A stretch of 64,000 nucleotides of DNA from Cladorhizidae sp. MBARI D1340-BT2 (lineage: Eukaryota; Porifera; Demospongiae; Poecilosclerida; Cladorhizidae): contig JAQNBH010000017.1 in NCBI GenBank assembly GCA_028752905.1, positions 30,633,283 through 30,697,282 on the forward strand. The letters are read 5' to 3'. The translations under genes were made by a program, and so were the position numbers. The notes beneath the pieces were generated by a model. It saw only the letters and a program-made list of their open reading frames with translations. It searched no databases and was not told the origin of the DNA. Shown one piece after another: positions 10,992 to 52,877 of the stretch. The first letter of the stretch is position 1; each line of letters opens with the position of its first letter.

Positions 10992-12513
10992 GTCGGCAGT
11001 TACTGCAGCAGTAGCTATAGCTAGCCTGCTACATGCACACACACAGACACACACACACATGTCGGCACTTACTACAGTAGTAGCTATAGCTAGCCCGCAC
11101 ACAGACAAGTCAGCATTTACCGTTTGTTTCTATTGTATTGTCTTTCTCATGAATGATATATTTTCATGACCAACTCCATCCTGGGAAATTACTACAAGCA
11201 CAAAAATGCTTTTAGAGAAGGATTCAAGGCTCTGGTCTGCTGGTTTACTAACTTAGAGAAGGATTCAAGCTCTGGTCTGCTAGTTTACTAACTTAGAGAA
11301 GCTCTGGTCTGCTAGTTTACTAACTTATAGTAGGATGCAAGCTCTGGTCTGCTAGTTTACTAACTTATAGTAGGATGCAAGCTCTGGTCTGCTAGTTTAC
11401 TAACTTAGAGAAGGCTCTAGTCTGCTGGTTTACTAACTTAGAGAAGGATTCAAGCTCTGGTCTGCTAGTTTACTAACTTAGAGAAGGATTCAAGGTCTGG
11501 TCTGCTAGTTTACTAACTTAGAGAAGGATTCAAGCTCTGGTCTTCTGGTTTACAACTTAGAGAAGGATTCAAGCTCTGGTCTTCTGGTTTACAACTTAGA
11601 GAAGGTTCAAGGCTCTGGTCTGCTAGTTTACTAACTTAGAGAAGCTCTGGTCTGCTAGTTTACTAACTTATAGTAGGATGCAAGCTCTGGTCTGCTAGTT
11701 TACTAACTTAGAGAAGGATTCAAGCTCTGGTCTGCTAGTTTACTAACTTAGAGAAGGATTCAAGGCTCTGGTCTGCTGGTTTACTAACTTAGAGAATGAT
11801 TCAAGCTCTGGTCTGCTAGTTTACTAACTTAGAGAAGGATTCAAGACTCTGGTCTGCTAGTTTACTAACTTAGAGAAGGATTCAAGGTCTCTGGTCTGCT
11901 GGTTTACTAACTTAGAGAGGGATTCAAGGCATGTTGGGGGTTATTTTGGAGCTAATATTGGCCTTTAGTCATCTTGCTGTTGTGAATTTTAGCCGAAATA
12001 CAGCTTTGATTTTGAGGGGGGGTTTTCTGTCCATTTTCAGTATTAAAAGTCTAAGTACTGCACTCCCTATACCACAAAACAATTCCAAACTCTGGTGGAT
12101 ATACGCCGAGACCATCTGATCCACATTGAGTGAGCCAGGAGCAGTTGTGTGCATGCCATCAATTATTCACTCAATTCCTCACACCACTGTACTCCTCACT
12201 TGTGTTGATACTTTGGTGCACATTCAATTAAAGAACTTTGACTTTGTGGTTATTTGATGTTCAGCGTTTCAACTGGAATAATTTTGGGGTGTAAATTTAA
12301 TTTGAACATGCTGAGTGGCTGTCGTTAACAAAAGTGTTGTCATGATCCTAACGCGGGTAACTGTGTGAGCGTGTTTGTTGTGGCTGTGTTGACGTCGTGT
12401 GGGTGTTGTGTATCATTATAGCCAAGCTGGTTGAGACTGGAACATTTGGCGGGGAGGAAGATGATGACGTGCTCTTTGATGAAATGGTAGAGGAATATGA
12501 TGAGGAGGACTAG
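5229..12513 (+). CDS. EIF1A: Eukaryotic translation initiation factor 1A (four exons)
   Basis: Joining 5229-5244, 7414-7601, 9615-9747 and 12422-12513 gives a 142-aa protein (human eIF1A is 144 aa). All introns are GT-AG and phases match at each joint. The protein starts [17 protein letters not shown], the basic N-terminal tail. Next comes the OB-fold ([52 protein letters not shown]) and an acidic C-terminal tail ending in a run of D/E. eIF1A binds the 40S A site and acts with eIF1 in scanning and start-codon choice. Introns are 2.2, 2.0 and 2.7 kb and carry repeats. The gene converges on ACAT2. Identity is clear from length, order and sequence. Confidence 0.96.
5245..7413 (+). other. eIF1A intron 1
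   Basis: 2.2 kb of AT-rich sequence with GT-AG ends and a pyrimidine tract before the acceptor at 7412-7413. It holds a copy of TCAACCCTTTACCA (5432-5445) and a G run near 7290-7300. I see no gene or intact mobile element in it. ORFs of up to 101 codons here have no recognisable content. Confidence 0.6.
7414..7601 (+). CDS. EIF1A: eIF1A exon 2
   Basis: Encodes [12 protein letters not shown] through [10 protein letters not shown], the basic tail and the first half of the OB fold. Acceptor is ctag; donor is GTGGGT after an AAG codon. Confidence 0.95.
8265..8465. repeat. Cluster of hammerhead-like repeat copies in both orientations
   Basis: A degenerate minus copy (8270-8330), a better minus copy (8335-8385) and two plus copies (8413-8433 and 8439-8463) share CTGATGAAGGCTAGAGCA. 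The last has a perfect GGCTAG/CTAGCC stem with an AGCAT loop, but lacks the GAAA half. The family recurs at 29.6, 49.2 and 63.3 kb. Confidence 0.5.
8529..8812. repeat. 34-bp minisatellite, about 8 copies
   Basis: Unit contains TTTTGTTGTTGTTTGTGTCC then CCACATGCACACTA, period 34. The first two units are slightly shorter variants. The stop-free unit leaves all three plus frames open (104-119 codons), so these ORFs are artefacts. Confidence 0.9.
9615..9747 (+). CDS. EIF1A: eIF1A exon 3
   Basis: Encodes [18 protein letters not shown] through [10 protein letters not shown], the second half of the OB fold and the helix after it. Acceptor is ctcag; donor is GTCTGT, weaker than consensus. Confidence 0.95.
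10928..11105. repeat. (CA)n microsatellite with two longer duplicated blocks
   Basis: A CA run at 10928-10989 is followed by a second, shorter CA block. Both are embedded in a repeated segment containing AGTAGCTATAGCTAGCCTGC and an 'agtcggcagtta'-like tail. Confidence 0.85.
11210..11930. repeat. About 40-bp minisatellite
   Basis: Core is CTGGTCTGCTAGTTTACTAA followed by CTTAGAGAAGGATTCAAG. Unit length varies because some copies lack the AGGATTCA block or carry TATAGTAGGATG instead. It lies in eIF1A intron 3. Confidence 0.9.
12422..12513 (+). CDS. EIF1A: eIF1A exon 4, acidic C-terminal tail and stop
   Basis: Completes an Ala codon split across the intron, then [15 protein letters not shown] and an Asp/Glu-rich end before TAG at 12511-12513. 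The acidic tail is characteristic of eIF1A. Confidence 0.94.
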
Positions 12514-13084
12514 GACGAATGAAGCTGGCAGTTATTATCAACGCATAAAGGTGGCTGTGTGCTCATGTTTCTCCTCACTGTGTATATACGGTAAGATTCA
12601 TTTGATATTTGTTGAGGGAGTGTTCCTGTTGTTATAGTCACTGTAAAGTACATAGCATGCACCTCATCCCTTATTATGCTCTTTTCAGCGATCTAGGATT
12701 AGGCAGGTGCGTGTAGCAAGTGCCCAGTGTGTAAGTTTTATTGAAATCATATGCGAAGCCGATGAGAAGGATTGCGATGATGATTATATACAGACTTGGA
12801 TGGAGCTCAAAGTCGATGACTTGGCAGTTTGAGAGAACCTGGGGATGAGAAACAACAGCTAAGGCAGAGTCATTGGCTGGACATTAAACAACCAGTGAAT
12901 CTTCGCCTAGAGCTAGATCATTGCAAATGGAATGCATTGCCTAGAACATCTTATGTCATGTTGCATGGTGCAAGTGCCCAGGAAGCACTTACCCATCCAA
13001 ATTTTGAGGTGGAAGATTAAGCATCAATGGATGCTGACTACACACATATCTCTCTCTATATACATACTTTCGATATATTCCTAG
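12514..13084. other. eIF1A 3' flank
   Basis: Downstream of the eIF1A stop. No canonical AATAAA is close to the stop on the plus strand. A 63-codon ORF at 12829-13020 has no content I recognise. Confidence 0.35.
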
Positions 13085-14105
13085 CCTTAGATTAGCCCCA
13101 GACCAAGCATACCTTTTGCCTTAGCCCTGGCCCTAGCCTTAGAATAGCCCTAGACCTAGCACACCTCTTGCCTTAGCCCTGGCCCTAGCCTTAGAATAGC
13201 CCTAGACCAAGCATACCTTTTGCCTTAGCCCTGGCCCTAGCCTTAGAATAGCCCTAGACCTAGCATACCTCTTGCCTTAGCCCTAGAATAACCATAGCCT
13301 TAGAATAGCCCTAGACCTAGCCCCGGCCCTGGAATAACCCTAGCCTTAGAATAGCCCTAGACCTAGCATACCTCTGCCTTAGCCCCGGCCCTAGAATAAC
13401 CCTAGCCTTAGAACAGCCCTAGACCTTGCCTTAGCCCCTAGCCTTAGAATAGCCCTAGACCTAGCATACCTTTGCCTTAGCCCCGGCCCTAGAATAACCC
13501 TAGCCTTAGAACAGCCCCATACCTCTTGCCTTAGCCCTAGAATAACCCTAGCCTTAGAACAGCCCTAGACCTAGCATACCTCTTGCCTTAACTATGGCCC
13601 TAGAATAACCCTAGCCTTAGAGTAGCCCTAGACCTAGCATACCTCTGCCTTAGCCCTGGTCCTAGAATAACCCTAGCCTTAGAATAGCCCTAGACTTAGC
13701 ATACCTTGTGCCTTAGCCCTGGCCCCAAAATAACCCTAGCCTTAGAATAGCCCTAGACCTAGCATACCTCATGCCTTAGCCCTGGCCCTAGAATAACCCT
13801 AGCCTTAGAATAGCCATCTAGCATACCTCTTGCCTTGCCCTGACCTAGAATAACCCTAGCCTTAGATTAGCCCTAGACTTAACCCAAATACTTAGCATAC
13901 TTCTGTCTTAGCCCTGGCCCTAGAATAACCTAGCCCTAGACCTAGCATACCTCTGCCTTAGCCCTGACCACTAGCCCTAGACCTAGCATACCTCTGCCTT
14001 AGCCCTGACCATCTAGCCCTAGCATACTTCTGCCTTAGCCCTGACCATCTAGTCGTAGACCTAGCATACCTCGGCCGTAGCCCTGGCCTTAGAAAAACCA
14101 TAGCC
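13085..14105. repeat. About 60-bp CTAG-rich minisatellite
   Basis: Degenerate units built from CTAGCCTTAGAATAGCCC, TAGACCTAGCATACCTC and TTGCCTTAGCCC, with frequent internal deletions. It lies between the convergent 3' ends of eIF1A and ACAT2. A shorter, diverged relative sits in eIF1A intron 2 (about 7795-7920). Confidence 0.88.
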
Positions 14106-14394
14106 ATAGAATCCCTCAAGTCCTGTCTGTGGTCTACAGTTACTTTGCTGGGGACATCCTAGGATGGGACACATCTCATCACCATAACCTAGGAAAGATG
14201 GTGGCAATACTGGAACATGCGTGTGTATTATATAGGTAAATCATGACCGTATGTAGCAAATCAACAATTGTTATGTCTGAAGATAATTGCCCGCCTGTAA
14301 TTTTACTCTGTAATCATTCATGCTCTTTGAACATATTGTCTCCCCATTTCTTCCTTTGTCTGTAGATATTGTCCATGTTATACTCTTCTTTGTA

Positions 14395-14720
14395 ATCCTC
14401 TTTATCTATATTGTGCTCATCTGTAATTTTCCTCTGTAATGTAGATATTGTCCCTGTCTGTAATCTTCCTCTGTAATCTTTCTGTTTGTAGATATTGTCC
14501 CCGTCTGTAATTTTCCTCTGCAATCCTTCTCTTGGTAGATTCCCTGTCTGCAATCTTCCTCTGTAACCCTTGTTATTGCCATCTGTAATCTTCCTCTATA
14601 ATCCTCCTGTTTATAATGTCTGTAATCTTCCTCTATAATCCTCCTGTTTATAATGTCTGTAATCTTCCTCTTGTCCGTAGATAAGTCCCTGTCTGTAACC
14701 TTCCTGTGCAATCCTCGCAT
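14395..14720. repeat. Degenerate short repeat around CTGTAATCTTCCTC
   Basis: About a dozen imperfect copies of CTGTAATCTTCCTCTGTAAT with TAGATATTGTCCC(T/C)GT spacers. The minus-strand ORFs over it (79 and 108 codons) are repeat artefacts. Confidence 0.75.
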
Positions 14721-14826
14721 CAGACATGCCACAAGCTACAATCAGCTCTTACATATTCTTGTATACATCTCACATAATATGAAGTTATTATTAATATTGT
14801 TTTTTTAATATTGTTTTGTTCAATAT

Positions 14827-14832
14827 TTTATT
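14827..14832 (-). promoter_or_regulatory. Candidate ACAT2 polyadenylation signal
   Basis: AATAAA on the minus strand (tttatt on plus), about 143 bp beyond the ACAT2 stop codon, in AT-rich sequence. Confidence 0.45.
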
Positions 14833-14974
14833 TCTTTTTGGAAACATAATAAAAGCGTACAGAAAAAATCTTCTTGTGAAATAAACTCCCTCTACATATA
14901 ATTATATATATATATTCTAGGTGCTCTAATTAACCACTACCTACAGATCTCTCTACAGTACATTGAGCAGTTAT

Positions 14975-47131
<32,157 letters not shown>

Positions 47132-47351
47132 TGCAAGCACTGTGTTAGCAGAGATAGGAAAACAAGGCTGGCTCCAACTTCAGCGCACGCGACAAAATCA
47201 GTCGATTGTGAAGGTCACCCTAGCTTTTGGTGCTGCTGACTTCAGCATATTTTTAGTGCTTTTAACGCGCGTGTCGACCCTTTACCCAAGTTGTTCGGGG
47301 AGGCGTTTGCCAGAGATAAATTGCGGAGAAACCGGGAGCTAGTGCTCAGGT
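47132..47351. promoter_or_regulatory. Bidirectional promoter region, ACAT2 / NDUFB4-like
   Basis: 220 bp between divergent ATGs. It contains CGACCCTTTACCCA (47275-47288), which reads on the ACAT2 sense strand TGGGTAAAGGGTCGAC then ACGCGCG. This is almost the same text as in the eIF1A promoter. Confidence 0.5.
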
Positions 47352-47423
47352 ATGCCCCTTCTTGGATACCGAAAGCTTGTGCACAAGCCTAAGGTTCCTA
47401 TTGAAGAACGTGCTATTTTAGAT
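47352..47423 (+). CDS. NDUFB4: NDUFB4-like exon 1
   Basis: 24 codons from ATG to the GTAAGT donor, 221 bp from the ACAT2 start on the other strand. Its assignment to exon 2 rests on phase, donor strength and the ILD-ALEKW joint. Confidence 0.5.
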
Positions 47424-48407
47424 GTAAGTTCATGATGTAGAGAGAAGACAAAGTTATATATATATCTGGACAGTACCTCGGACACATGCGTATGATATAT
47501 ACACGTCTGTTAGAATGTAGGGATGGGCATGGCAAGGGCAAGAGGGACGTGGGGTAGAAATGCAATTACATTTTAAAGAAAAGGATTGAGATAGAGTATT
47601 ATATGGTAGCTGATCACTGTGAGGAGTTGGGGTTAAAGGGTAAGGAAGTGTAAGAACCAAAAAGCATGTGGTGACATGCAGGTGAATAAAGGGTAAATCT
47701 ATGCTAGGGGAAGAACCTGGTGTTGGTTTGGGTAGTCATCTGCTATAGGTGTTATGCTGCATCATCTCTAGTTGATCTCAAGAGTGTATCCGCTACAGCT
47801 TCTACTGATATTGGCACATAACCTAGGAATATTTTTTGCCGATCAACTAAGCATTCTCTTAACACTTGTCCTGTCTGTTGTTGTACTGTACAGCGATAGG
47901 GGAGGACTGTGTGTCTTTTGTCTTGAAAACAGAATGTTTGTGAACAGTACAATAATGTTGATAAATATAATCCTATTCATGTGTGCAGTCACTTTGTGGT
48001 TTACAAAATTTGTATAATGTTTTCTCATAACCTATGGTTGCTAGGGACAAGTGATGATATTATATTGATTGATTTTTTAATTACCATAGCTGGTTTTTGT
48101 AGAAATCGTCTTAAAACTATGATAATGAGAGGGGTTGAGTTGCTTTATCAACCATTATGTATGGTGTGTGCATGAATGAGCACTGATTTCACAAGGGTCA
48201 TCTCCAACGTTATTATAGAGGTCTCAGGCACTTGAAAAATGGGGGAGTATGAGAGAGACTACCAGTGATCATTTCAAGTTCACTCCCAGGACATCTTTCT
48301 ACGCCATCTTGTGGGCTGGAGTGGTTCCCTTTCTTCTCTACTCCTTGATCAAGTGGGATCTCAGGAGGAAGAACAAACACATTGGCATAAAGAAACAGTA
48401 CTTTTAG
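47352..48407 (+). CDS. NDUFB4: NADH dehydrogenase 1 beta subcomplex subunit 4-like (complex I B15), two exons
   Basis: Exon 1, 47352-47423 (MPLLGYRKLVHKPKVPIEER and AILD, donor GTAAGT), and exon 2, 48228-48407 (acceptor ctcag), are both phase 0 and join to 83 aa. Exon 2 starts ALEKWGSMRETTSDHFKFTP. It then has one hydrophobic segment (SFYAILWAGVVPFLLYSLI) and a basic tail (KWDLRRKNKHIGIKKQ). The W, the FKxTP-R/K-S motif and the single membrane helix followed by Lys/Arg match the C-terminal half of NDUFB4, an accessory subunit of the complex I membrane arm. The N-terminus is shorter than in human (129 aa). A further small middle exon is possible, though I found none. Confidence 0.6.
48228..48407 (+). 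CDS. NDUFB4: NDUFB4-like exon 2
   Basis: 59 codons plus TAG at 48405. The longer minus-strand ORF at 48213-48419 is its shadow. The motif content (HFKFTPRTS, then a membrane helix and KWDLRRKNK) carries the family call. Confidence 0.65.
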   Translation, partial: ALEKWGSMRETTSDHFKFTPRTSFYAILWAGVVPFLLYSLIKWDLRRKNKHIGIKKQYF

Positions 48408-50969
48408 ATTTAGCTTCATTGTATATATAATTATTGTATTTTATAAGGGGTGCTAACTATATGTTCAAGGAGCCAAGACACTGGGTTAGATCCTCTAGTT
48501 TTCATCATATGCTGAGCTTACAGGAGGGTGAACATAGCTATCTACCACGTGATGCAAACCACACCCTGGCACAAGTCCATGCGAACTGGAATAGGGAGGG
48601 GTTTCTTCAAAAATTGTCAATTTTCCTAACGTCTACCTAGTAACTGGAGAGGAGAGTTTCCTTCGTCACCCTTGGAAAGGGTTTATTACAGTTCAGAGAG
48701 GATGTGCAGTCTGGTGTGTCACGGGGACAAGCAGAGCACTGCGATTGTCACTCCAAATCTGATGACTTATTTTTGTTTATTTACTTATTAATTATTGGAT
48801 ATGGTAGGGGTATTGAAGGGTCTGAAGAGTGGGTGGTAGAATGGAGAAATCAAGATGACGAAGGGAGAGTAGGCCTAATTTTGGGTAGATCAGTAGCAGG
48901 GGTGAAGAAAGAAGCAATGGGAAATGTGCTCAAGTGGAGGGAGAAGAGGAAATACTTAATGTTTGACACCTAGGGTTGTGTCTTTGGCACCTCCCCCCTC
49001 CATGTTATCACCAAACAAACTCTTTGTAATTGGCTATACTCATTATTTAATCAGTTATATAGTCTTTTCCCTCTAGTAGTCATTATGTTTGTATGTACTT
49101 AGTGATGGCCTCTCTCAAGACTCAAAACAACAATAAACAACTTTCTGGGAGCAAGCACCTTGAAAAATCTACCCACTCGGGACATTTCAGCTAGATGCTC
49201 TAGCCTTCATCGGGATGCCAAGACTTGCATGATGTTCGGTAGCCTTCCACCATGTGATTAACAACACCACACACGTGTCCCGCACGAAACATAAAAAGGA
49301 GAAATTTTTTAGTTGTTGGTCCAGTAACCTCAGGAATTGGACTGGTAGTGGCCGTCTAATGTGCCCACATTCCCTGGGTCCTTGATTACACCCTATCAGC
49401 TTTGGGTGCTTTTGACCTCACACCAGATTCTTCCTGGCAACCTCTATGCAATGTGAACTAGCTTACGTTTGATGATAGAAATGCCGTTTGATGATAGAAA
49501 TGCCATTTGTTGATTTATGTGTGTTTTTATTTTGTTTTGTGTGTGTGGAAAAATAAATATATAATTATAACTAAATAAGCACCAAAACATATAATATAGG
49601 ATAGAAATTAACAATAAAATGTAATAATCATTATTATAATAATAATCAATATATTCATTATAGTTATAGATACTATAAGTTGGCTGTCCTTGCTTGCAAA
49701 GCCTCCCATTGCTCCCAGATAAGTAAGGGAGTGCATACAAAATTCAAGCTCCAGGGAGGATTTCGATATATTGTTCTACCAAATGAATGATTCTCGATTC
49801 TCGGGCTAGGACCCATTCCTTGCCTTCATCAATGCAGTTCACCAGGACGAGGTAGTGTGCAGGGGAGGAGGAGGTGGTGGTGGTGGTGGTGTGCAGAGGA
49901 GTGGTGGTGTGCAGAGGTGGTGTCTGTCACAGATGTCCAGTACTACCCCACAACCTTTCCTAGATCATCCAGGAACGGAAGTACTTTGGAAGTGCCCTAG
50001 TGAGGTTGACTGACTATACAGCATGGCTACCAGAATGAGGATTAGACCTAGGGGTATTTTAGAGATTCGGCTAGGCCGAGGATTAAACATTCTAGAGCTA
50101 GAGACCTACCAACTATCAGTCTATCCCAGGATGTCCTACAATGTGTAGTGGCAGTACTGGACATCCTCTCTCTCTCTCCACCCCCCCCCCCCCCCCCCCC
50201 CCCCCCCCCACCTCCCATTACAATAGCAGTTGCCAGACAGATTAGAGATTAGAGCCCCAATGGAGACAGACCACAATTCAGTCCATCCGGGCAATGGAGG
50301 ATTACAGACAACTCCTTAGCACTATAGCAGAATCTGCTAAGGGTCTAACTGAAGTCCATGGCATCAGTGGCATTGCTGCTGATGAAAACCTGACCTGGGG
50401 CAATATGTCATGTTGTGGTTAACACTGAGAATAGTAATGATATTCACAACTATAGAATGCCGCGGTTCAAACCCAACCATTCGGATGGATGAGTAATACC
50501 AATATAAGCAAGGTTTTTGCGCAATGATAACTAACTCTGGTCTTCCTTCAGAGCGAATAAATCTTTCGCCTTTTACTAAAGATTTCCGTGGAGGAGGGCA
50601 CTCTAATGAGTATGCTCTGAATTTGTTGTGGCCCTTTCTGAGGGCTTACTTTATATTAAAAAAAATAAAAAAATATGTTTGTTGTGTTTTTCATCACAGT
50701 CGTTGGGTAGGCGTGCCGTCGATGGTGATCGAGCCTACCGGAGCGTCATTGTGACTGCAGAGTGGTTACTGTTTCACATGCCTCTGTAGTCTATGACGGT
50801 GATGATCTGCCCGATTTGTACTGCTGCTGTGTGGTCAAATTTATTGTCTTTTGAAATGTGATAGTGACCTCATGACCTGCCTGTGGGTCATACGTTCCAA
50901 TAACCTTTCCTGAAAAGCAGTAACTGACGTGTAACCATTCATGCTCAGTATGATTACAAAATGTATATA
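48408..50969. other. Intergenic, mostly unassigned
   Basis: Contains a hammerhead-like copy (49175-49220), an AT-rich stretch (49540-49680), a (GGT)n run (about 49867-49905) and a 29-bp C run (50181-50209). After the C run, 50246-50422 is open for 58 codons (LEPQWRQTTIQSIRAMEDYR and on) behind an AG acceptor-like site. It could be an exon, but I have no family for it. Confidence 0.35.
49175..49220 (-). repeat. Hammerhead-like repeat copy (minus)
   Basis: The minus strand reads CCGATGA, A, GGCTAG-AGCAT-CTAGCT, GAAATGTC. Followed in this orientation by GGGTAGATTTTTC. The flanking text on the other side resembles that of the 63.3-kb copy. Confidence 0.45.
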
Positions 50970-51055
50970 CAGAGGAACCTCTGAATAACCGACGCATTGG
51001 GACGAGGACTTTTGTCCATTATTCGGAGGTGTCCCTTATTCAGAGGTTTTTCCCC
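50970..51055 (+). repeat. Left terminal region of the Tigger element
   Basis: CAGAGGAACCTCTGAATAAC with TA before it, then TGTCCATTATTCGGAGG and TGTCCCTTATTCAGAGG inside. The inner copies repeat the terminal AATAAC/TTATTC text in inverted form. Confidence 0.75.
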
Positions 51056-51219
51056 ATTAATCTCATTTTATCATTATAATAGGTGGAGAACGTGGATTGT
51101 TTGTTCATTCATCAATTGTAGATATCACATGCATATTATATTATATGCGTACATAATAATTATAAGATACTAATATTATTATATGAACATTGTTTTATTG
51201 TAGACAGAGATTGATGCAG

Positions 51220-52833
51220 TTATTCAGTGTGAAGGGCAGGGAAGTATGAATGTAGAGTACTTTGTCTGACATTAACTGAATGAAGACAAGCTACTTTATC
51301 AATTAGAGAACTGGTACTCAAGGCTTTGGTAAAACATGCACGGCTTTCCAAAAAGTTTTTTACCTCCTCTAATGATCGTATAGCTTCTCCATAGTTTCTC
51401 AATTTGGGGGGAGGTGGTAGTAGGTCTGGGTCTTCTCCATCTGTAAGTGCTTCCTCACATTCAACAATGGATGACTGTTCAGAAAGGCTTGCTAAGAAGC
51501 TTTCTTCCCAGGTATCATCATCAAACTCAGTACATACAGGAAGATTACTGTCTCCATTGACATACTCATCAGGAGAACAACTACCCTTGGAGTCCATTGT
51601 CTTTGAAATGAGTGCACCTAGTGCAAATTCGGCATCAACGTCTTGAAAAGGATCTTCATTTAAGCTGGTCACATCCAACTCACTATTAAGAACACCACCA
51701 CTTCTGAAGCACTTAGATATCATTTCTGGTTTTACTTCACTCCATGCCTGAGATATCCACCTGATAGCAGTTAGTACATTAATAGACTTCGTTATCTCAG
51801 AAGCACAGCTGCAATCATCAATCTTAGCTAACACATAGCGAAGGAGAAGCCGACGATAATGGACTTTGAAGTTCTGGATGATCCCCAAGTCTAGTGGCTG
51901 TAATTTAGATGTTGTATTTGGTGGAAGAAAAACTATTTTTATATTACTATATTTTTCTTTTAAATGTTCTGGGTGGCAACCAGCATTATCCATAAAAAGC
52001 AAAATTGATCTTTTTTTAATGCTCATTTTACGGTTAAAAGAGGTCAATACTGCTTCCAAGATTTCTCCTGTCATCCAGGCTTTTTTCTGGTGATAATACT
52101 TGACTGGTAGACTATTTTTATCCATACCTCGAAAACACCTGGGGTTTTCTGATTGCCAGATTACAATAGGAGTCTCCTTATCACCAGCTCCATTCACTAT
52201 GAAAGTCACTGTGACCCTCTGCTTACACTTCTTTCCACCCTTGCACTTCTTCCCCTTCTGAGCAAATCCTTGCTCTGGAAGAGCCCTCCAAAAGCATCCT
52301 GTTTCATCTAGGTTATAGATATCTTCCTTTGCATATCCCCTCAAAATCTCGGGCAATCTCTCCTTCCATGACTCAACAGTATCCCCTTGTACATCACCTG
52401 ATTCTCCACACACAGTCACTCTTCTAATGTTATATCGCTTCTTCCACTTTTCCAACCATCCATTGCTTCCCTTGAACTCCTTGTCCAGGATTACAGCAAT
52501 TTGCTTGGCTTTTTCAGTAAGCTGGGGCCCACAGGGGTAAATGTTCTTTGAGCATGCCAGGAGGTACCATTGATATAAAGCGTCGTTAATCTCCGAGTAT
52601 TCGGACAGACGAGATCTCTTGTTTGTACGAGACAAAGAGCTTGAAGCATTTGATTCATACAAGGTGACAATGGATTCCTTGTTTTTCAAAATATCTGAAA
52701 TTTGGGTCTTTCCACAGCCAAAGAGTTCACCAAGTGAACGTACAGTAACACCAGCATTCTTCTCAGCTTCCTTGATAACTTCAATCTTTTTCTGTAAAGA
52801 GAGATGACATCTACGCTTGCTCGAAGAAGCCAT
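51220..52833 (-). CDS. pogo/Tigger-family transposase, intact, 537 aa
   Basis: The uninterrupted ORF starts MASSSKRRCHLSLQKKIEVI, a psq/CENP-B-type helix-turn-helix (about 9-55; GELFGCGKTQISDILKNK). A second CENP-B-like DNA-binding segment follows (80-140; GSNGWLEKWKKRYNI). The DDE_1 catalytic core has D176 in YNLDETG, D282 in FMDNAGCHP and D315 in LPPNTTSKLQPLDLGIIQ, 32 residues after D282. This is the DDD triad of pogo/Tigger. The C-terminus ends with QSTLHSYF (524-531), a match to the PCNA-interacting PIP box, six residues before the stop. PIP boxes are known at the end of Drosophila pogo transposase. All catalytic residues are present, so the enzyme may be active or recently active. Confidence 0.95.
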   Translation of the reverse strand: MASSSKRRCHLSLQKKIEVIKEAEKNAGVTVRSLGELFGCGKTQISDILKNKESIVTLYESNASSSLSRTNKRSRLSEYSEINDALYQWYLLACSKNIYPCGPQLTEKAKQIAVILDKEFKGSNGWLEKWKKRYNIRRVTVCGESGDVQGDTVESWKERLPEILRGYAKEDIYNLDETGCFWRALPEQGFAQKGKKCKGGKKCKQRVTVTFIVNGAGDKETPIVIWQSENPRCFRGMDKNSLPVKYYHQKKAWMTGEILEAVLTSFNRKMSIKKRSILLFMDNAGCHPEHLKEKYSNIKIVFLPPNTTSKLQPLDLGIIQNFKVHYRRLLLRYVLAKIDDCSCASEITKSINVLTAIRWISQAWSEVKPEMISKCFRSGGVLNSELDVTSLNEDPFQDVDAEFALGALISKTMDSKGSCSPDEYVNGDSNLPVCTEFDDDTWEESFLASLSEQSSIVECEEALTDGEDPDLLPPPPKLRNYGEAIRSLEEVKNFLESRACFTKALSTSSLIDKVACLHSVNVRQSTLHSYFPALHTE

Positions 52834-52877
52834 GAGACTCGAATGAAGCAGCTGCTAAACCGGCATGCGTTCGATAG

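Larger units (their letters stand above)
9748..12421 (+). other. eIF1A intron 3
   Basis: Contains a CA-rich region (10928-11105) and a 40-bp minisatellite (11210-11930). The stretch 9750-10920 has no recognisable gene. The acceptor is the tatag before CCAAGCTGG. Confidence 0.6.

Noticed and set aside
47352..47423. WAC-domain (BAZ1-type) N-terminus
   Set aside because: MPLLGYRK resembles BAZ1A/BAZ1B starts, but no WAC exons follow, while the in-phase splice to the NDUFB4-like exon explains it better.
48213..48419. Minus ORF MKLNLKVLFLYANVFVL with a signal-peptide look
   Set aside because: It is the reverse of the NDUFB4-like exon, whose reading fits a known family and has a proper acceptor.
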